Program-made: the position numbers and the translations under genes | Assembly (NCBI GenBank): GCA_963699835.1 | Contig: CAVOVJ010000003.1 | Span: forward strand, 372,001 to 436,000 | DNA from: BM003 sp963699835 | GTDB lineage: Bacteria > Pseudomonadota > Gammaproteobacteria > Steroidobacterales > BM003 | Direction: 5' to 3' | Length of the DNA: 64,000 nt | In this document: one piece after another, positions 44,643-54,299 of the stretch | Position numbering within the stretch: position 1 is the stretch's first letter | Layout: every line of letters starts with the position of its first letter | Notes under the pieces: generated by a model | Database searches by the model: none | Seen by the model: the letters and a program-made list of their open reading frames with translations, nothing else | What the model was told of the DNA's origin: nothing

Positions 44643-45731
44643 ATGCAACAGCGTACGCCACTATACGAATGTCACGTCGCCGCTAACGCGCGCATTGTCG
44701 ATTTCGGCGGCTGGGATATGCCGCTGCACTACGGGTCGCAGATCGACGAGCATCATGCCGTCCGCGGCGATGCCGGTATGTTCGACGTCTCGCACATGAC
44801 GGTTGTTGACCTCGAGGGCGACGGCGCATCGGACTATTTGCAGCACCTGCTGGCCAATGATGTCGCCAGGCTGAAGACGCCGGGCCGCGCGCTGTACACC
44901 TGCATGCTCAACGAAGCGGGCGGGATCATTGATGACCTGATTGTTTACTACCTCGCGCCCGGACGCTTCCGCGCCGTGGTCAATGCCGCGACCCGGGAAA
45001 AGGACCTGGCGTGGATGAGGCAACATAGTGATGGTTTCGATGTGGCGCTGGCCGAGCGGGCGGATCTCGCGATGATCGCTGTACAGGGCCCGACCGCGCG
45101 TGAGCGTGCCGCGCAGATACTGCCGGAAGCCGCACGCGAGGCGGCCCTTGCGGCAAAAACGTTTCATGCGATGGAAATCGGGGAGTGGCTGGTGGCGCGA
45201 ACCGGGTATACGGGAGAGGACGGCTGGGAAATCACTTTGCCCGAAGATGCCGCCGCCGCCGCATGGAAAGCCCTCGAGGCACTCGGCGTTCGTCCCTGTG
45301 GTCTCGGTGCCCGCGATACGTTGCGCCTCGAGGCAGGCATGAATCTCTACGGCACCGATATGGACGAGTCCACCAGTCCGCTGGAGTCCGGGCTCGACTG
45401 GACGGTTGCGTGGGAGCCGGCCGAGCGATCGTTCATAGGGCGCGCTGCGCTGGAAGATCAACGCGAACAAGGCGTGCCGCGGAAATTCGTCGGGTTGTTG
45501 CTGGAGGGCCGCGGCGTCGTGCGCGGTCATCAGAAGATCATTTTCGGTGAAGACGCCGGTGAGGTCACGAGCGGCACGTTTTCACCAACGATCGGGCGTG
45601 CGATCGGCATGGGGCGGGTGCCCGCCGCGGCCAGTGGCGATTGTCATGTCGAGATTCGCGGCAAGCACTTGCCGGCGAAAATCGTAAAACCGCCATTCGT
45701 CCGCAACGGGAAAATCCGCGTAGAACTGTGA
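44643..45731 (+). CDS. gcvT: Glycine cleavage system T protein (aminomethyltransferase)
   Basis: GcvT transfers the methylene group from the aminomethyl-lipoyl arm of GcvH to THF and releases ammonia. The 362-residue product begins TPLYECHVAANARIVDFGGW and contains HHAVRGDAGMFDVSHM (folate-binding region), NEAGGIIDDLIVYYL, ARTGYTGEDGWEI and GLGARDTLRLEAGMNLYGTD. The ATG at 44643 was chosen on similarity; the open frame runs back through the riboswitch. First gene of the operon. Confidence 0.97.
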   Translation: MQQRTPLYECHVAANARIVDFGGWDMPLHYGSQIDEHHAVRGDAGMFDVSHMTVVDLEGDGASDYLQHLLANDVARLKTPGRALYTCMLNEAGGIIDDLIVYYLAPGRFRAVVNAATREKDLAWMRQHSDGFDVALAERADLAMIAVQGPTARERAAQILPEAAREAALAAKTFHAMEIGEWLVARTGYTGEDGWEITLPEDAAAAAWKALEALGVRPCGLGARDTLRLEAGMNLYGTDMDESTSPLESGLDWTVAWEPAERSFIGRAALEDQREQGVPRKFVGLLLEGRGVVRGHQKIIFGEDAGEVTSGTFSPTIGRAIGMGRVPAAASGDCHVEIRGKHLPAKIVKPPFVRNGKIRVEL

Positions 45732-45776
45732 TGGCGTCAGGGCTTTTCTGATTCTGTTTATCTGGAGTAGGCAATC

Positions 45777-46169
45777 ATGAGCGAACTGCCGGGTGATTTG
45801 AAATACACGAAGGATCATGAGTGGGTGCGTGTCGAGGATGACGGCACGGTCAAAATCGGTATCACGGATCACGCGCAGACCGCATTGGGCGATCTGGTCT
45901 ATATCGAACCGCCCGAAGTCGGCAGCACGGTGGCCGCCGGCGACAGCTGCTCCGTGGTCGAGTCGGTCAAGGCGGCCTCCGACGTTTACAGCCCGATCGG
46001 TGGCGAGATCACTGCCGCAAACGAATTACTGGCCGACGCGCCGGAAACGGTGAATCAGGATCCGTATGGTGACGGATGGTTGTTTGCGATGCAGCCCGGG
46101 GATAGCGCCGAACTGGACGCGTTGCTGGATGCCGATGCCTACCAGGCATTTTTGGACGAAGCGGGCTGA
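45777..46169 (+). CDS. gcvH: Glycine cleavage system H protein
   Basis: The lipoyl carrier of the glycine cleavage system. The 130-residue protein has the opening LKYTKDHEWVRVEDDGTVKI and the lipoylation site Lys65 in SVVESVKAASDVYSPIGGEI. The end, LLDADAYQAFLDEAG, is typical. It lies 45 bases after gcvT. Confidence 0.97.
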   Translation: MSELPGDLKYTKDHEWVRVEDDGTVKIGITDHAQTALGDLVYIEPPEVGSTVAAGDSCSVVESVKAASDVYSPIGGEITAANELLADAPETVNQDPYGDGWLFAMQPGDSAELDALLDADAYQAFLDEAG

Positions 46170-46192
46170 CCGGCCCCGGGGAGAATACGGGT

Positions 46193-47566
46193 ATGGCTTT
46201 CATTCCGCACACTGAAGAAGACATCGCGCAGATGCTTGCCGAGATCGGCGTCGATGATATCGACGATCTTTTCAGCGAAATACCGGCCGGACTCAAGGCG
46301 GCGGTGCTGGACGGTGTTCCCGAGGCGGTACCGGAGATGTCTATCTCGCGGACGATGCGCGAGCTTGCCGCGCGGGATGGCAGCCCGTCGAGTTTTCTTG
46401 GCGGCGGCGCCTATGAGCACCACATCCCGGCGGCAGTCTGGGAGATTACGACCCGCGGAGAGTTCTACTCCGCCTACACGCCATACCAGGCGGAGGCGAG
46501 CCAGGGTACGCTGCAGCTGATCTACGAGTTCCAGAGCATGATCACCGCGCTGACCGGGCTCGATGTGTCGAATGCGTCGCTGTACGATGGTGCCTCGGCG
46601 CTCGCCGAGGCGAGCCTGATGGCGATTCGCGCCAACCGCAAATCGAAGTCCGCGTCGGTGCTGGTGCCGCGGACCGTCAACCCGCGCTACCTCCGGGTGG
46701 CCGAAAGCATTGCGGGCAATCAGGGTGTGACCTTCACGACGGTCGATTTCGACCGCGAATCCGGTACGACCCCGCTGTCCGCGCTTGCGCCGTGGGACGA
46801 TAGCGACATTACTGCGCTGGTAATTCCGCAACCGAATTTCTTTGGCCGCTACGAGGATGTCGATGCATTGACCGACTGGGCACATGCGCATGGTGCACTG
46901 GCCGTCGGGCTGGTCAATCCGACGTCGCTGGCGTTGCTCAGACCCCCGGCCAACTGGGGCAGCGAAGGAGCTGATATCGCGTGCGGTGAGGGTCAGCCGC
47001 TCGGCGTACCGTTGTCGTCTGGCGGGCCCTATCTCGGGTTTATGGCTTGTAAACAGGCGTTCGTCAGACAAATGCCCGGACGAATCGTCGGCCGAACTGT
47101 CGATCTCGATGACAAACCCGGTTTTACGTTGACTTTGCAGGCGCGCGAGCAACATATTCGCAGTTCCAAGGCAACGTCGAATATTTGCACCAACCAGGGC
47201 CTGGTGATGACGGCGGCGACGATCTACATGAGTCTGATCGGTGCCGGTGGGCTGGCGCGGGTCGCCGCGGCGAGCGTGGCAAATACCCGTGCGCTGGTGA
47301 ATGCATTGTCCGCGCTGGACGGTGTCGAGCCGGTGTTTACCGGCGCGGGATTTCATGAGGCGGTATTGCGCCTCGACCGCCCCGTAAAACCGGTGCTGGA
47401 TGCGTTGGCGCAACGCGATATTCTCGGCGGCATTGATCTTGGCGCAGATTTTCCCGAACTCGGGCATTGCATGCTGGTATGCGCGACCGAAACCAAAACC
47501 GACCAGGACATCCGGCATTACGCGCAGGCGCTTGCCGACATCCTGCAACGGGCACAGGTAGCCTGA
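46193..47566 (+). CDS. gcvPA: Glycine dehydrogenase subunit 1 (GcvPA)
   Basis: The N-terminal half of the PLP-dependent P protein, encoded as a separate gene. The 457-residue protein begins FIPHTEEDIAQMLAEIGVDD. It has FLGGGAYEHHIPAAVWEITT, YTPYQAEASQGTLQLIYEFQ and NASLYDGASALAEASLMA, all typical of subunit 1. The PLP lysine is in the partner GcvPB. The split P protein is normal in many bacteria but differs from the single-chain E. coli GcvP. Confidence 0.96.
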   Translation: MAFIPHTEEDIAQMLAEIGVDDIDDLFSEIPAGLKAAVLDGVPEAVPEMSISRTMRELAARDGSPSSFLGGGAYEHHIPAAVWEITTRGEFYSAYTPYQAEASQGTLQLIYEFQSMITALTGLDVSNASLYDGASALAEASLMAIRANRKSKSASVLVPRTVNPRYLRVAESIAGNQGVTFTTVDFDRESGTTPLSALAPWDDSDITALVIPQPNFFGRYEDVDALTDWAHAHGALAVGLVNPTSLALLRPPANWGSEGADIACGEGQPLGVPLSSGGPYLGFMACKQAFVRQMPGRIVGRTVDLDDKPGFTLTLQAREQHIRSSKATSNICTNQGLVMTAATIYMSLIGAGGLARVAAASVANTRALVNALSALDGVEPVFTGAGFHEAVLRLDRPVKPVLDALAQRDILGGIDLGADFPELGHCMLVCATETKTDQDIRHYAQALADILQRAQVA

Positions 47567-47587
47567 TAAAGACTGGAGAAAAAACCA

Positions 47588-48088
47588 ATGGCAGGAATCA
47601 CTTTCAAGGGCCAACCGACACGCACCGCCGGCTCGCTGCCGGCGATCGGCAGCAAGGCACCGGATTTCGAACTGACCGGTACCGATCTTGCGCAGTACAC
47701 GCTTGGCCAGTGGTCGGGTCAGCGCAAATTGCTGAATATTTTCCCGAGCATCGACACGCCGGTTTGCGCCGCTTCAGCGCGCAGGTTCAACGAGGAAGCG
47801 AGCGGGCACGCTGACACAGTGATGTTGAATGTGTCGGCCGATCTGCCATTCGCGCAGAATCGTTATTGCGGGTCGGAGGGTCTTGCAGACGTCAAGAATC
47901 TCTCGACCTTCAGGGCGCCGGAATTCGGCCTCAACTATGGTGTCCGAATTGAAGAAGGGCCGCTGCGCGGCTTGTGTGCACGCGCGATCATCGTGATCGA
48001 CGAGCACGATACCGTGGTGCATGCCCAACTCGTCCCTGAGATCGGCGACGAGCCCGATTACGAGTCGGCTTTGAAGGCGCTTGGCTGA
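47588..48088 (+). CDS. tpx: Thiol peroxidase
   Basis: A periplasm- or cytoplasm-located peroxiredoxin of the Tpx class that reduces lipid hydroperoxides using thioredoxin. The 166-residue protein has the peroxidatic Cys60 in IFPSIDTPVCAASARRFNEE and the resolving Cys94 in QNRYCGSEGLADVKNLS, both conserved. No signal peptide is seen. It is inserted between gcvPA and gcvPB, 21 bases after the former, so it should be under the glycine riboswitch. Confidence 0.96.
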   Translation: MAGITFKGQPTRTAGSLPAIGSKAPDFELTGTDLAQYTLGQWSGQRKLLNIFPSIDTPVCAASARRFNEEASGHADTVMLNVSADLPFAQNRYCGSEGLADVKNLSTFRAPEFGLNYGVRIEEGPLRGLCARAIIVIDEHDTVVHAQLVPEIGDEPDYESALKALG

Positions 48089-48119
48089 GCGTGGGTCTGA
48101 CGATCAGGATGGCAAGGAA

Positions 48120-49586
48120 ATGAGTGAAGCGAAACTGATTTTCGAATACTCCCGTGAGGGCCGGAGTGCACACGCGCAGGCACCGTTCACGCTGGCCGAC
48201 GCTGGCGTGCCGGAGCATCTGCGGCGCGAGACTCCGCCGGCGCTGCCTGCCGTGTCGGAGTTGCAGACGGTGCGCCATTACACTCGGCTATCGCAAAAGA
48301 ACTTCTCCATCGATACCCACTTTTATCCTCTGGGGTCGTGCACGATGAAGTACAACCCGCGCGCCTGTAACACGCTGGCAATGCTGCCGGAGTTTTTGTC
48401 GCGCCATCCGCTCGGGCCGGTCAGCCATGGTCAGGGTTTCATGCAGATCCTGTGGGAGTTGCAGGAGATGCTTAAGGAAGTCACCGGCATGCGCGGTGTG
48501 TCTCTGACCCCGATGGCCGGCGCCCAGGGCGAGTTTGCCGGGGTTGCAATGATCAAGGCCTATCACCACGCCCGCGGCGATCACGAACGTGACGAGATCC
48601 TGGTTCCGGAGGCCGCGCACGGCACCAACCCCGCGACCGCGGTAATGTGCGGCTGCAAGGTCAAGGAGTTGCCGACACTGGCGGATGGCGATGTCGATCT
48701 CGATGCGCTCAGGGCGGCGGTCGGGCCGCGAACCGCGGGGATCATGCTGACCAATCCGTCGACCCTCGGCGTATTCGAACGGCATATCGCGGAGGTTTCC
48801 GAAATTGTCCATGATGCCGGTGGTCTGCTCTACTACGACGGTGCCAATCTCAACGCCATTCTCGGCAAGGCCCGGCCCGGCGACATGGGCTTCGATGTAA
48901 TTCATATGAACCTGCACAAGACCTTCTCCACACCGCATGGTGGTGGTGGTCCCGGTTCGGGGGCGGTCGGCGTCGGTGAACGCCTGTTGCCCTTTTTGCC
49001 GGTCCCGATTGTCGCGCGCGACGACGACGGGTTCCACTGGCTTACCGAATCCGAGCGTCCGGACACGATCGGTCCGCTATCGGCGTTTATGGGTAATGCC
49101 GGCGTATTGCTGCGAGCCTATGTCTACATGCGCATGCTTGGGCGCGACGGGATGCGTCGGGTTGGCGAATTTGCAACGCTCAATGCCAACTATCTCGCCA
49201 GGCGGCTCGAGAAAGCCGGTTTCACCCTTGCTGTCCCGGATCGCCGCGCCAGTCACGAGTTCATCGTTACGCTCAAAAGCGAGGCGCGCGAGTTCGGCGT
49301 CACGGCGATGGACTTTGCGAAAAGGCTGCTCGACTATGGTTATCACGCACCAACGACGTACTTTCCGCTGTTGATTCCCGAGTGTTTGCTGATAGAGCCG
49401 ACGGAGACCGAAGCCAAGGAAGACCTCGACGGTTTCGTCGCCGCGCTGACGGCGATACGCGAAGAGGCGAGGAACGACCCGGATCTGGTGAAGGGCGCGC
49501 CTTACTCGACACCGGTGCGCCGTCTCGACGATGTCCGCGCGGCACGCCAACTCGATCTTGCGTGGGACCCGCAGGCAAATCAGTGA
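48120..49586 (+). CDS. gcvPB: Glycine dehydrogenase subunit 2 (GcvPB)
   Basis: The C-terminal, catalytic half of the P protein. The 488-residue product shows THFYPLGSCTMKYNPRACN, HGTNPATAVMCGCKVKELP, YYDGANLNAILGKARPGDMG and the PLP-lysine motif NLHKTFSTPHGGGGPGSGAV. The start is the ATG at 48120. Its stop overlaps the GTG start of dgkA. Confidence 0.97.
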   Translation: MSEAKLIFEYSREGRSAHAQAPFTLADAGVPEHLRRETPPALPAVSELQTVRHYTRLSQKNFSIDTHFYPLGSCTMKYNPRACNTLAMLPEFLSRHPLGPVSHGQGFMQILWELQEMLKEVTGMRGVSLTPMAGAQGEFAGVAMIKAYHHARGDHERDEILVPEAAHGTNPATAVMCGCKVKELPTLADGDVDLDALRAAVGPRTAGIMLTNPSTLGVFERHIAEVSEIVHDAGGLLYYDGANLNAILGKARPGDMGFDVIHMNLHKTFSTPHGGGGPGSGAVGVGERLLPFLPVPIVARDDDGFHWLTESERPDTIGPLSAFMGNAGVLLRAYVYMRMLGRDGMRRVGEFATLNANYLARRLEKAGFTLAVPDRRASHEFIVTLKSEAREFGVTAMDFAKRLLDYGYHAPTTYFPLLIPECLLIEPTETEAKEDLDGFVAALTAIREEARNDPDLVKGAPYSTPVRRLDDVRAARQLDLAWDPQANQ

Positions 49587-49952
49587 GACCGGAAGTACAC
49601 AATCATCGTGGCCTCGCCCGGCTGATCTCGGCGATCAGCAATTCGATGCGCGGGCTAAAGGCGATTTTTCGCAGCGAGGAAGCTTTCCGCATGGAAGCGA
49701 TCGCCTGCGATGATCCTGATCCCGCTGGCGTTCTGGCTCGATGTCAGCAAGGTCGAGCGGGCATTGCTGATTTCCAGTTTGCTTATCCTTCTTATCGTCG
49801 AAATGCTGAATACTGCCATCGAGGTGGTTGTCGATCGTATCGGCACGGAGATCGATCCGTTGTCGGGTATGGCAAAAGACGTCGCGTCGACGTCGGTGAT
49901 GTTTGCCACGATCCTCGCCGGACTGGTCTGGGCCATTATCGTTCTGTTCTAG
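49583..49952 (+). CDS. dgkA: Diacylglycerol kinase (frameshifted)
   Basis: The small membrane diacylglycerol kinase that recycles diacylglycerol made during membrane-derived oligosaccharide synthesis. It starts at the GTG at 49583, overlapping gcvPB. The first frame gives RLISAISNSMRGLKAIFRSE and EEAFRMEAIAC. After an extra base near 49700-49710 the next frame continues LIPLAFWLDVSKVERALLIS and the catalytic EMLNTAIEVVVDRIG, with SGMAKDVASTSVMFATIL. The three membrane helices are then complete, at about 122 residues. A sequencing indel is the simplest reading. Confidence 0.88.
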
Positions 49953-49973
49953 CCTCACCTACGAGGAATTCCA

Positions 49974-50912
49974 ATGACGGCACTAATCTGCGGCTCGGTC
50001 GCATATGACACGATCATGGTTTTTCCGGGACGATTCAGCGAGCACATTCTCGCGGACAAGATCCATATGCTGAATGTGGCGTTTCTGGTGCCGCGGATGC
50101 GTCGCGAATTCGGCGGGTGCGCCGGAAATATTGCTTACAACCTGAAACTGCTTGGCGGCGATGGATATCCGATGGCGACCGTAGGCAAGGATTTTTCCAG
50201 CTATGCGGACTGGATGAAAAGTTGCGAAGTAGACCGCCGGTACATTCGCAAAGTCGACGACGAGTTTACCGCCCAGGCCTATATCACGACGGACCTCGAT
50301 GATAACCAGATTACCGCTTTCCATCCGGGCGCGATGAACCGTTCCGAACTCAATCACGTACCGACCGATGCCGGCATCAGCATCGGTTTGTTATCGCCGG
50401 ATGGCCGTGACGGCATGCTCGCCCATGCGGAGGAATTTGCCGACGCCGGTATTCCGTTCATGTTCGATCCGGGGCAGGGATTGCCGATGTTCAATGGCCC
50501 GGAGCTGCGCCGACTCATCGAGCTCGCGACCTGGGTCACAGTAAACGACTACGAGGGCGAACTATTGTCACAACGCACCGGGCTCGCGCCGGCGCAAATT
50601 TCGGCAAGAGTCGATGCCTTGCTTATTACCCGCGGCCACAAGGGTTCGATCGTGTACTTGCAGGGCAATCGTCACGACATACCGACCGCGCCGATCGCCG
50701 AGGCGCTGGATCCTACCGGGTGCGGCGATGCCTATCGCGCCGGGCTGCTGTTCGGTCTGATGAACGAATGCGACTGGGAGACCACCGGACGGATAGCGTC
50801 GTTGATGGGCGCGATCAAGATAGAGTCGTACGGGACCCAAAACCACACATTTTCCCTCGACGCCTTTCGCGAGCGCTTCCGCAAGAGTTTTGCCAGGGAA
50901 CTGCACATATGA
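49974..50912 (+). CDS. PfkB-family sugar/nucleoside kinase
   Basis: A 312-residue kinase of the ribokinase/adenosine kinase fold. It begins ALICGSVAYDTIMVFPGRFS. It contains the Gly-rich substrate site EFGGCAGNIAYNLKLLGGDG, and ends with the phosphoryl-transfer motif ALDPTGCGDAYRAGLLFGL holding the catalytic Asp. The pattern and the lack of sugar-operon neighbours fit an adenosine kinase-like or unspecific carbohydrate kinase. The stop overlaps the following protease gene. Confidence 0.88.
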   Translation: MTALICGSVAYDTIMVFPGRFSEHILADKIHMLNVAFLVPRMRREFGGCAGNIAYNLKLLGGDGYPMATVGKDFSSYADWMKSCEVDRRYIRKVDDEFTAQAYITTDLDDNQITAFHPGAMNRSELNHVPTDAGISIGLLSPDGRDGMLAHAEEFADAGIPFMFDPGQGLPMFNGPELRRLIELATWVTVNDYEGELLSQRTGLAPAQISARVDALLITRGHKGSIVYLQGNRHDIPTAPIAEALDPTGCGDAYRAGLLFGLMNECDWETTGRIASLMGAIKIESYGTQNHTFSLDAFRERFRKSFARELHI

Positions 50913-53774
50913 TTTTGACTCAAAGTGACATGATGCGACCGATTGCCACGCTTTTTTTGCTGTTTTTTGCCGCTGCCGGGTTTGCTCAGGAAACCGGTGC
51001 CTGGCGGCGCACTCTCGAGGAAATTTCGACCGGCGTCGTTTCGATCAAGGTCGACGGGGTGCGAGCCTTCGACACCGAGTGGAATCAGACGACCCAGGCG
51101 ACCGGTTTCGTGGTCGACCGCGAGCAGGGCCTTATTCTGACCAACCGTCATGTTGTGACCTCCGGTCCGGTGACTGCCCAGGCGGTTTTTCTGAACAACG
51201 AAGAGGTCGATCTGAAGCCGGTCTACAGAGATCCGGTTCACGATTTCGGGCTGTATCGTTTTGACCCGTCCGCGCTGAAGTTTATCGAGCCCTACGAGTT
51301 TCCATTGCGACCTGACCGCGCCCAGGTCGGCCGGGAAATCCGGGTTGTTGGCAACGATGCTGGCGAACAACTGTCCATACTGGCCGGCACGATTGCCAAG
51401 CTGGATCGCGGCGCACCCAATTACGGCCGTGGGAAATACAACGATTTCAATACCTTTTATATCCAGGCGGCATCGGGAACGTCGGGCGGTTCGTCCGGGT
51501 CTCCGGTGGTGGATGTCGACGGCAATGCCGTGGCGTTGAATGCCGGCGGCAGTGCGCAGGCAGCGTCGAGCTTTTTCCTGCCGCTGGAGCGAGTGCGGCG
51601 CGCGGTCGACATCGTTCGTGGCGACGGGATCGTCACCCGCGGCACGTTGATGACAATATTCGCGCACACCTCCTACGGCGAATTGCGCCGTCTCGGCCTG
51701 ACTGAGGACATCGAGGCGCGGGCACGCGCGGCCCAGCCGGACCAGACCGGCATGCTGGTGGTGCAGCAGGTCGTTCCCGGCTCGCCGGCGCAAAGCAAGC
51801 TTGAACCTGGCGATATCCTGATCGCGGTCAATGGCGAACTGATTACCCGGTTCGCCGCGCTCGAGTCGTTGCTGGACGATGCGGTCGGCGACAACGTCAC
51901 GGTCGAGGTGCAACGTGGCGGCGAGCGCTTCGGATTCTCGCTCGCTGTCGTTGACCTGCAATCGATCACGCCCGCGGCCTATCTCGAAATCAGCGACGCG
52001 GTACTCCACACCGTCTCGTATCAACAGGCACGTCATCTCAACATGCCGGCGATGGGTGTCTTCGTGGCGAATCCGGGCTATATGTTCAGTGCCTCCGGTG
52101 TCCCGCGTGGCGCGGTAATTGCGCAGTTGAACGGCCGCCCGGTTGCCGACCTGGATACCTTTGTCGGCAAGATCCGCGAGCTCGCGGACGGGCAACAGGC
52201 AACCATCCGCTATTTCACTTTCGACGATCCGCAGACCACCAAGCTGCGCAGCGTCAGTATCGACCGGCGCTGGTATCCGGCCCGTCTACTGCCGCCGCGA
52301 TGATCAACTCGGTTACTGGCCTTGCGAGCCGTTGCCGGAAGTGGGTCGAGCTGCGCCGCCGGCCCCTGCTTCGACCGAGTTCGTTACCAATGGCGACTCG
52401 CGGGCGCGGAAAATCGCGCCGTCGCTGGTGCTGGTGAACTTCGATATGCCTTACATTATTTCGGGTGTGTCCGAGCGGCACTATCACGGCACCGGACTGG
52501 TGGTGGACGCGGAGCGTGGACTCATCGTCGTCGACCGTAATACCGTGCCGGTCGCGATGGGAGACGTAAAGATAACATTTGCCGGTACGGTCGAGGTGCC
52601 GGGCCGGGTCGAATATATTCACCCCCTGCACAATCTTGCCGTCATTTCCTATAGCCCGGAGCTGATAGGCGATACACCGGTGAAATCAGCCGTGTTCAGT
52701 CCTGAGGTTGCCGAGGAAGGTGACCAGATCTGGGTCGCGGGACTCAAGGGCAACAGCAATCCGTTCATCCAGAAAAGCCAGGTCGCGGCGGTCGATGCGG
52801 TCGGTTTTCCATTGTCGCGAACGTTGCGGTTTCGCGATACCAACCTTGAGACCATTGCGGTCGTCAATGCACCCGGCAACGTCGATGGGGTCCTGCTTGA
52901 TTCCAAGGGCCGGGTAATGGCGACCTGGTCGAGTTTTGCCTACGAGGGACCCGACAAGAAAATGGAGCAGGTCACGTTCGGGATCGCCGGCGACATCGTC
53001 GAGGAAATGGTGACCCTCGTCCGCGAAGGTCGCGAGTTGCATTCGCTCGAGACCGAGTTTCGCCTGTTGCCATTGGCAACTACGCGCGATTTCGGCCTGC
53101 CGGCTGAACGGATAAAGAGCCTGGAAAAGCACAGCCCACAGCGACGTCAGGCGTTGCAGGTCGTGCGCACGGTAGCGGGTTCTCCGGCGGCCGGGGTGTT
53201 GCGCCCTGGCGATCTGTTGCTGGCCATCGATGGCGAAATCGTCAATACCTACCGCGAGGTGGAGCGCCGCGTGCAGAAGGACGAGGTAACCGTCGCGTTG
53301 TGGCGTAACGGCGAGGAAATCAGCGAGACCTTGCGGACCCAGACGCTCGCCGGTCATGGCATTGACCGCATCGTGTACTGGGCGGGTGCAGTTCTGCAGG
53401 CGCCGCACAGGGCTCTGCCGGCGCAGCGTGGCATTTTGCCTGAGGGTGTCTATGTCGCGTATTTCGCCTATGGCTCTCCGGCCAGCCGTTACAGGCTTTG
53501 GGCCGGACGCCGGATTTTGGAAATCGATGGTCAGCCGACCCCGGACCTGGACGCGTTTGTTGCCGCGGTCAGTCACAAGGCAGATCGGGAATCGGTACGT
53601 ATCAAGACCGTAACCTGGAACGATCAGATAGAAGTACTGACTCTCAAGATCGATGAGAGATACTGGCCGGCCTACGAATTGCGCCGGGTCGATGACGAAT
53701 GGCGACGCAACCTGATCGGAACGGCACCTGCCATTGCCGTTGGTAGCGTCGATCATCGCGCCGATTCTCCCTAG
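50909..53774 (+). CDS. Duplicated HtrA-type serine protease (Nma111-like), frameshifted
   Basis: A large exported protein of about 950 residues once a frameshift near 52270-52300 is repaired. The start at 50909 overlaps the kinase stop and follows AGGGAA. A signal peptide (IATLFLLFFAAAGFAQ) leads into protease domain 1 with His81 (LTNRHVVTSG), Asp112 (DPVHDFGLYRF) and Ser196 (SGTSGGSSGSPVVD). Two PDZ-like regions follow (about 285-360 and 385-450). The second half repeats the design, with a protease-like domain in which the His and Asp are replaced (VVDRNTVPV, HPLHNLAVIS) and no catalytic serine is evident. It ends with two more PDZ regions (VVRTVAGSPAAGVLRPGDLL and YFAYGSPASRYRLWAGRRIL). This order is that of fungal Nma111/Ynm3. 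Confidence 0.85.
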
Positions 53775-53816
53775 CATAGATCGCCCGATGTGATAAGGCG
53801 GGCGAGCGCAGAGTCA

Positions 53817-54284
53817 GTGAATGCGCAATTCCTGCCGCGGGGCAAAGGCAGTTACTTTGTCTGGTTCCGCCTCGACGAGGCACTCGAGTTTGAGTGCGGC
53901 GCGCTCGGAACGGTGCGGCTAGACACGGGCTGGGCCGGTTATGCAGGCAGCGCCTTCGGCTATGGCGGTTTGGCCGCGCGTCTGCGCCGCCATCTCGGCT
54001 CAGGCACTCGTCTGCACTGGCATATCGACTATTTGCGCATTCATGTAACGATGACGGAGTTCTGGTTTAGCCAGGAGCCGGAGCGTCTCGAGCACCTTTG
54101 GGCCGAGGTCGCAGCCGGTCTGCCCGGCGCACAACTGCCGGCACGAGGATTCGGTTCGAGCGACTGCGGCTGCGAGAGTCATCTCGTACATCTGCCGGCG
54201 CGCCCGGAGTTTGCCGACTTCGTGCGCGCGGTAACCGACCGCACGCGGCGGCATCTCAGTATGTTGCGACACCGCCTCGGATGA
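53817..54284 (+). CDS. DUF123/GIY-YIG-type nuclease-like protein
   Basis: A 155-residue protein of the DUF123 family, a GIY-YIG-like domain often fused to archaeal endonuclease III. Conserved parts are GKGSYFVWFRLDEALEFECG, GYAGSAFGYGGLAARLRRHL, the HWHIDYLRIHV strand and the Cys-containing ARGFGSSDCGCESHLVHLP. The GTG at 53817 is favoured; a GTG at 53790 adds nine residues. Its substrate is unknown. It is convergent with the thioesterase gene, 15 bases away. Confidence 0.85.
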   Translation: MNAQFLPRGKGSYFVWFRLDEALEFECGALGTVRLDTGWAGYAGSAFGYGGLAARLRRHLGSGTRLHWHIDYLRIHVTMTEFWFSQEPERLEHLWAEVAAGLPGAQLPARGFGSSDCGCESHLVHLPARPEFADFVRAVTDRTRRHLSMLRHRLG

Positions 54285-54299
54285 ACAGCCGCGCGAGCT

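Noticed and set aside
46139..47614. Minus-strand open frame of 491 codons
   Set aside because: It lies exactly antisense to gcvPA, which has full family conservation. Its translation is Arg/Gln/His-rich without any recognisable motif, typical of an antisense shadow in GC-rich DNA.
50732..52195. Minus-strand open frame of 487 codons
   Set aside because: Antisense to the double HtrA gene, which has a signal peptide and catalytic triad. The antisense translation has no domain features.
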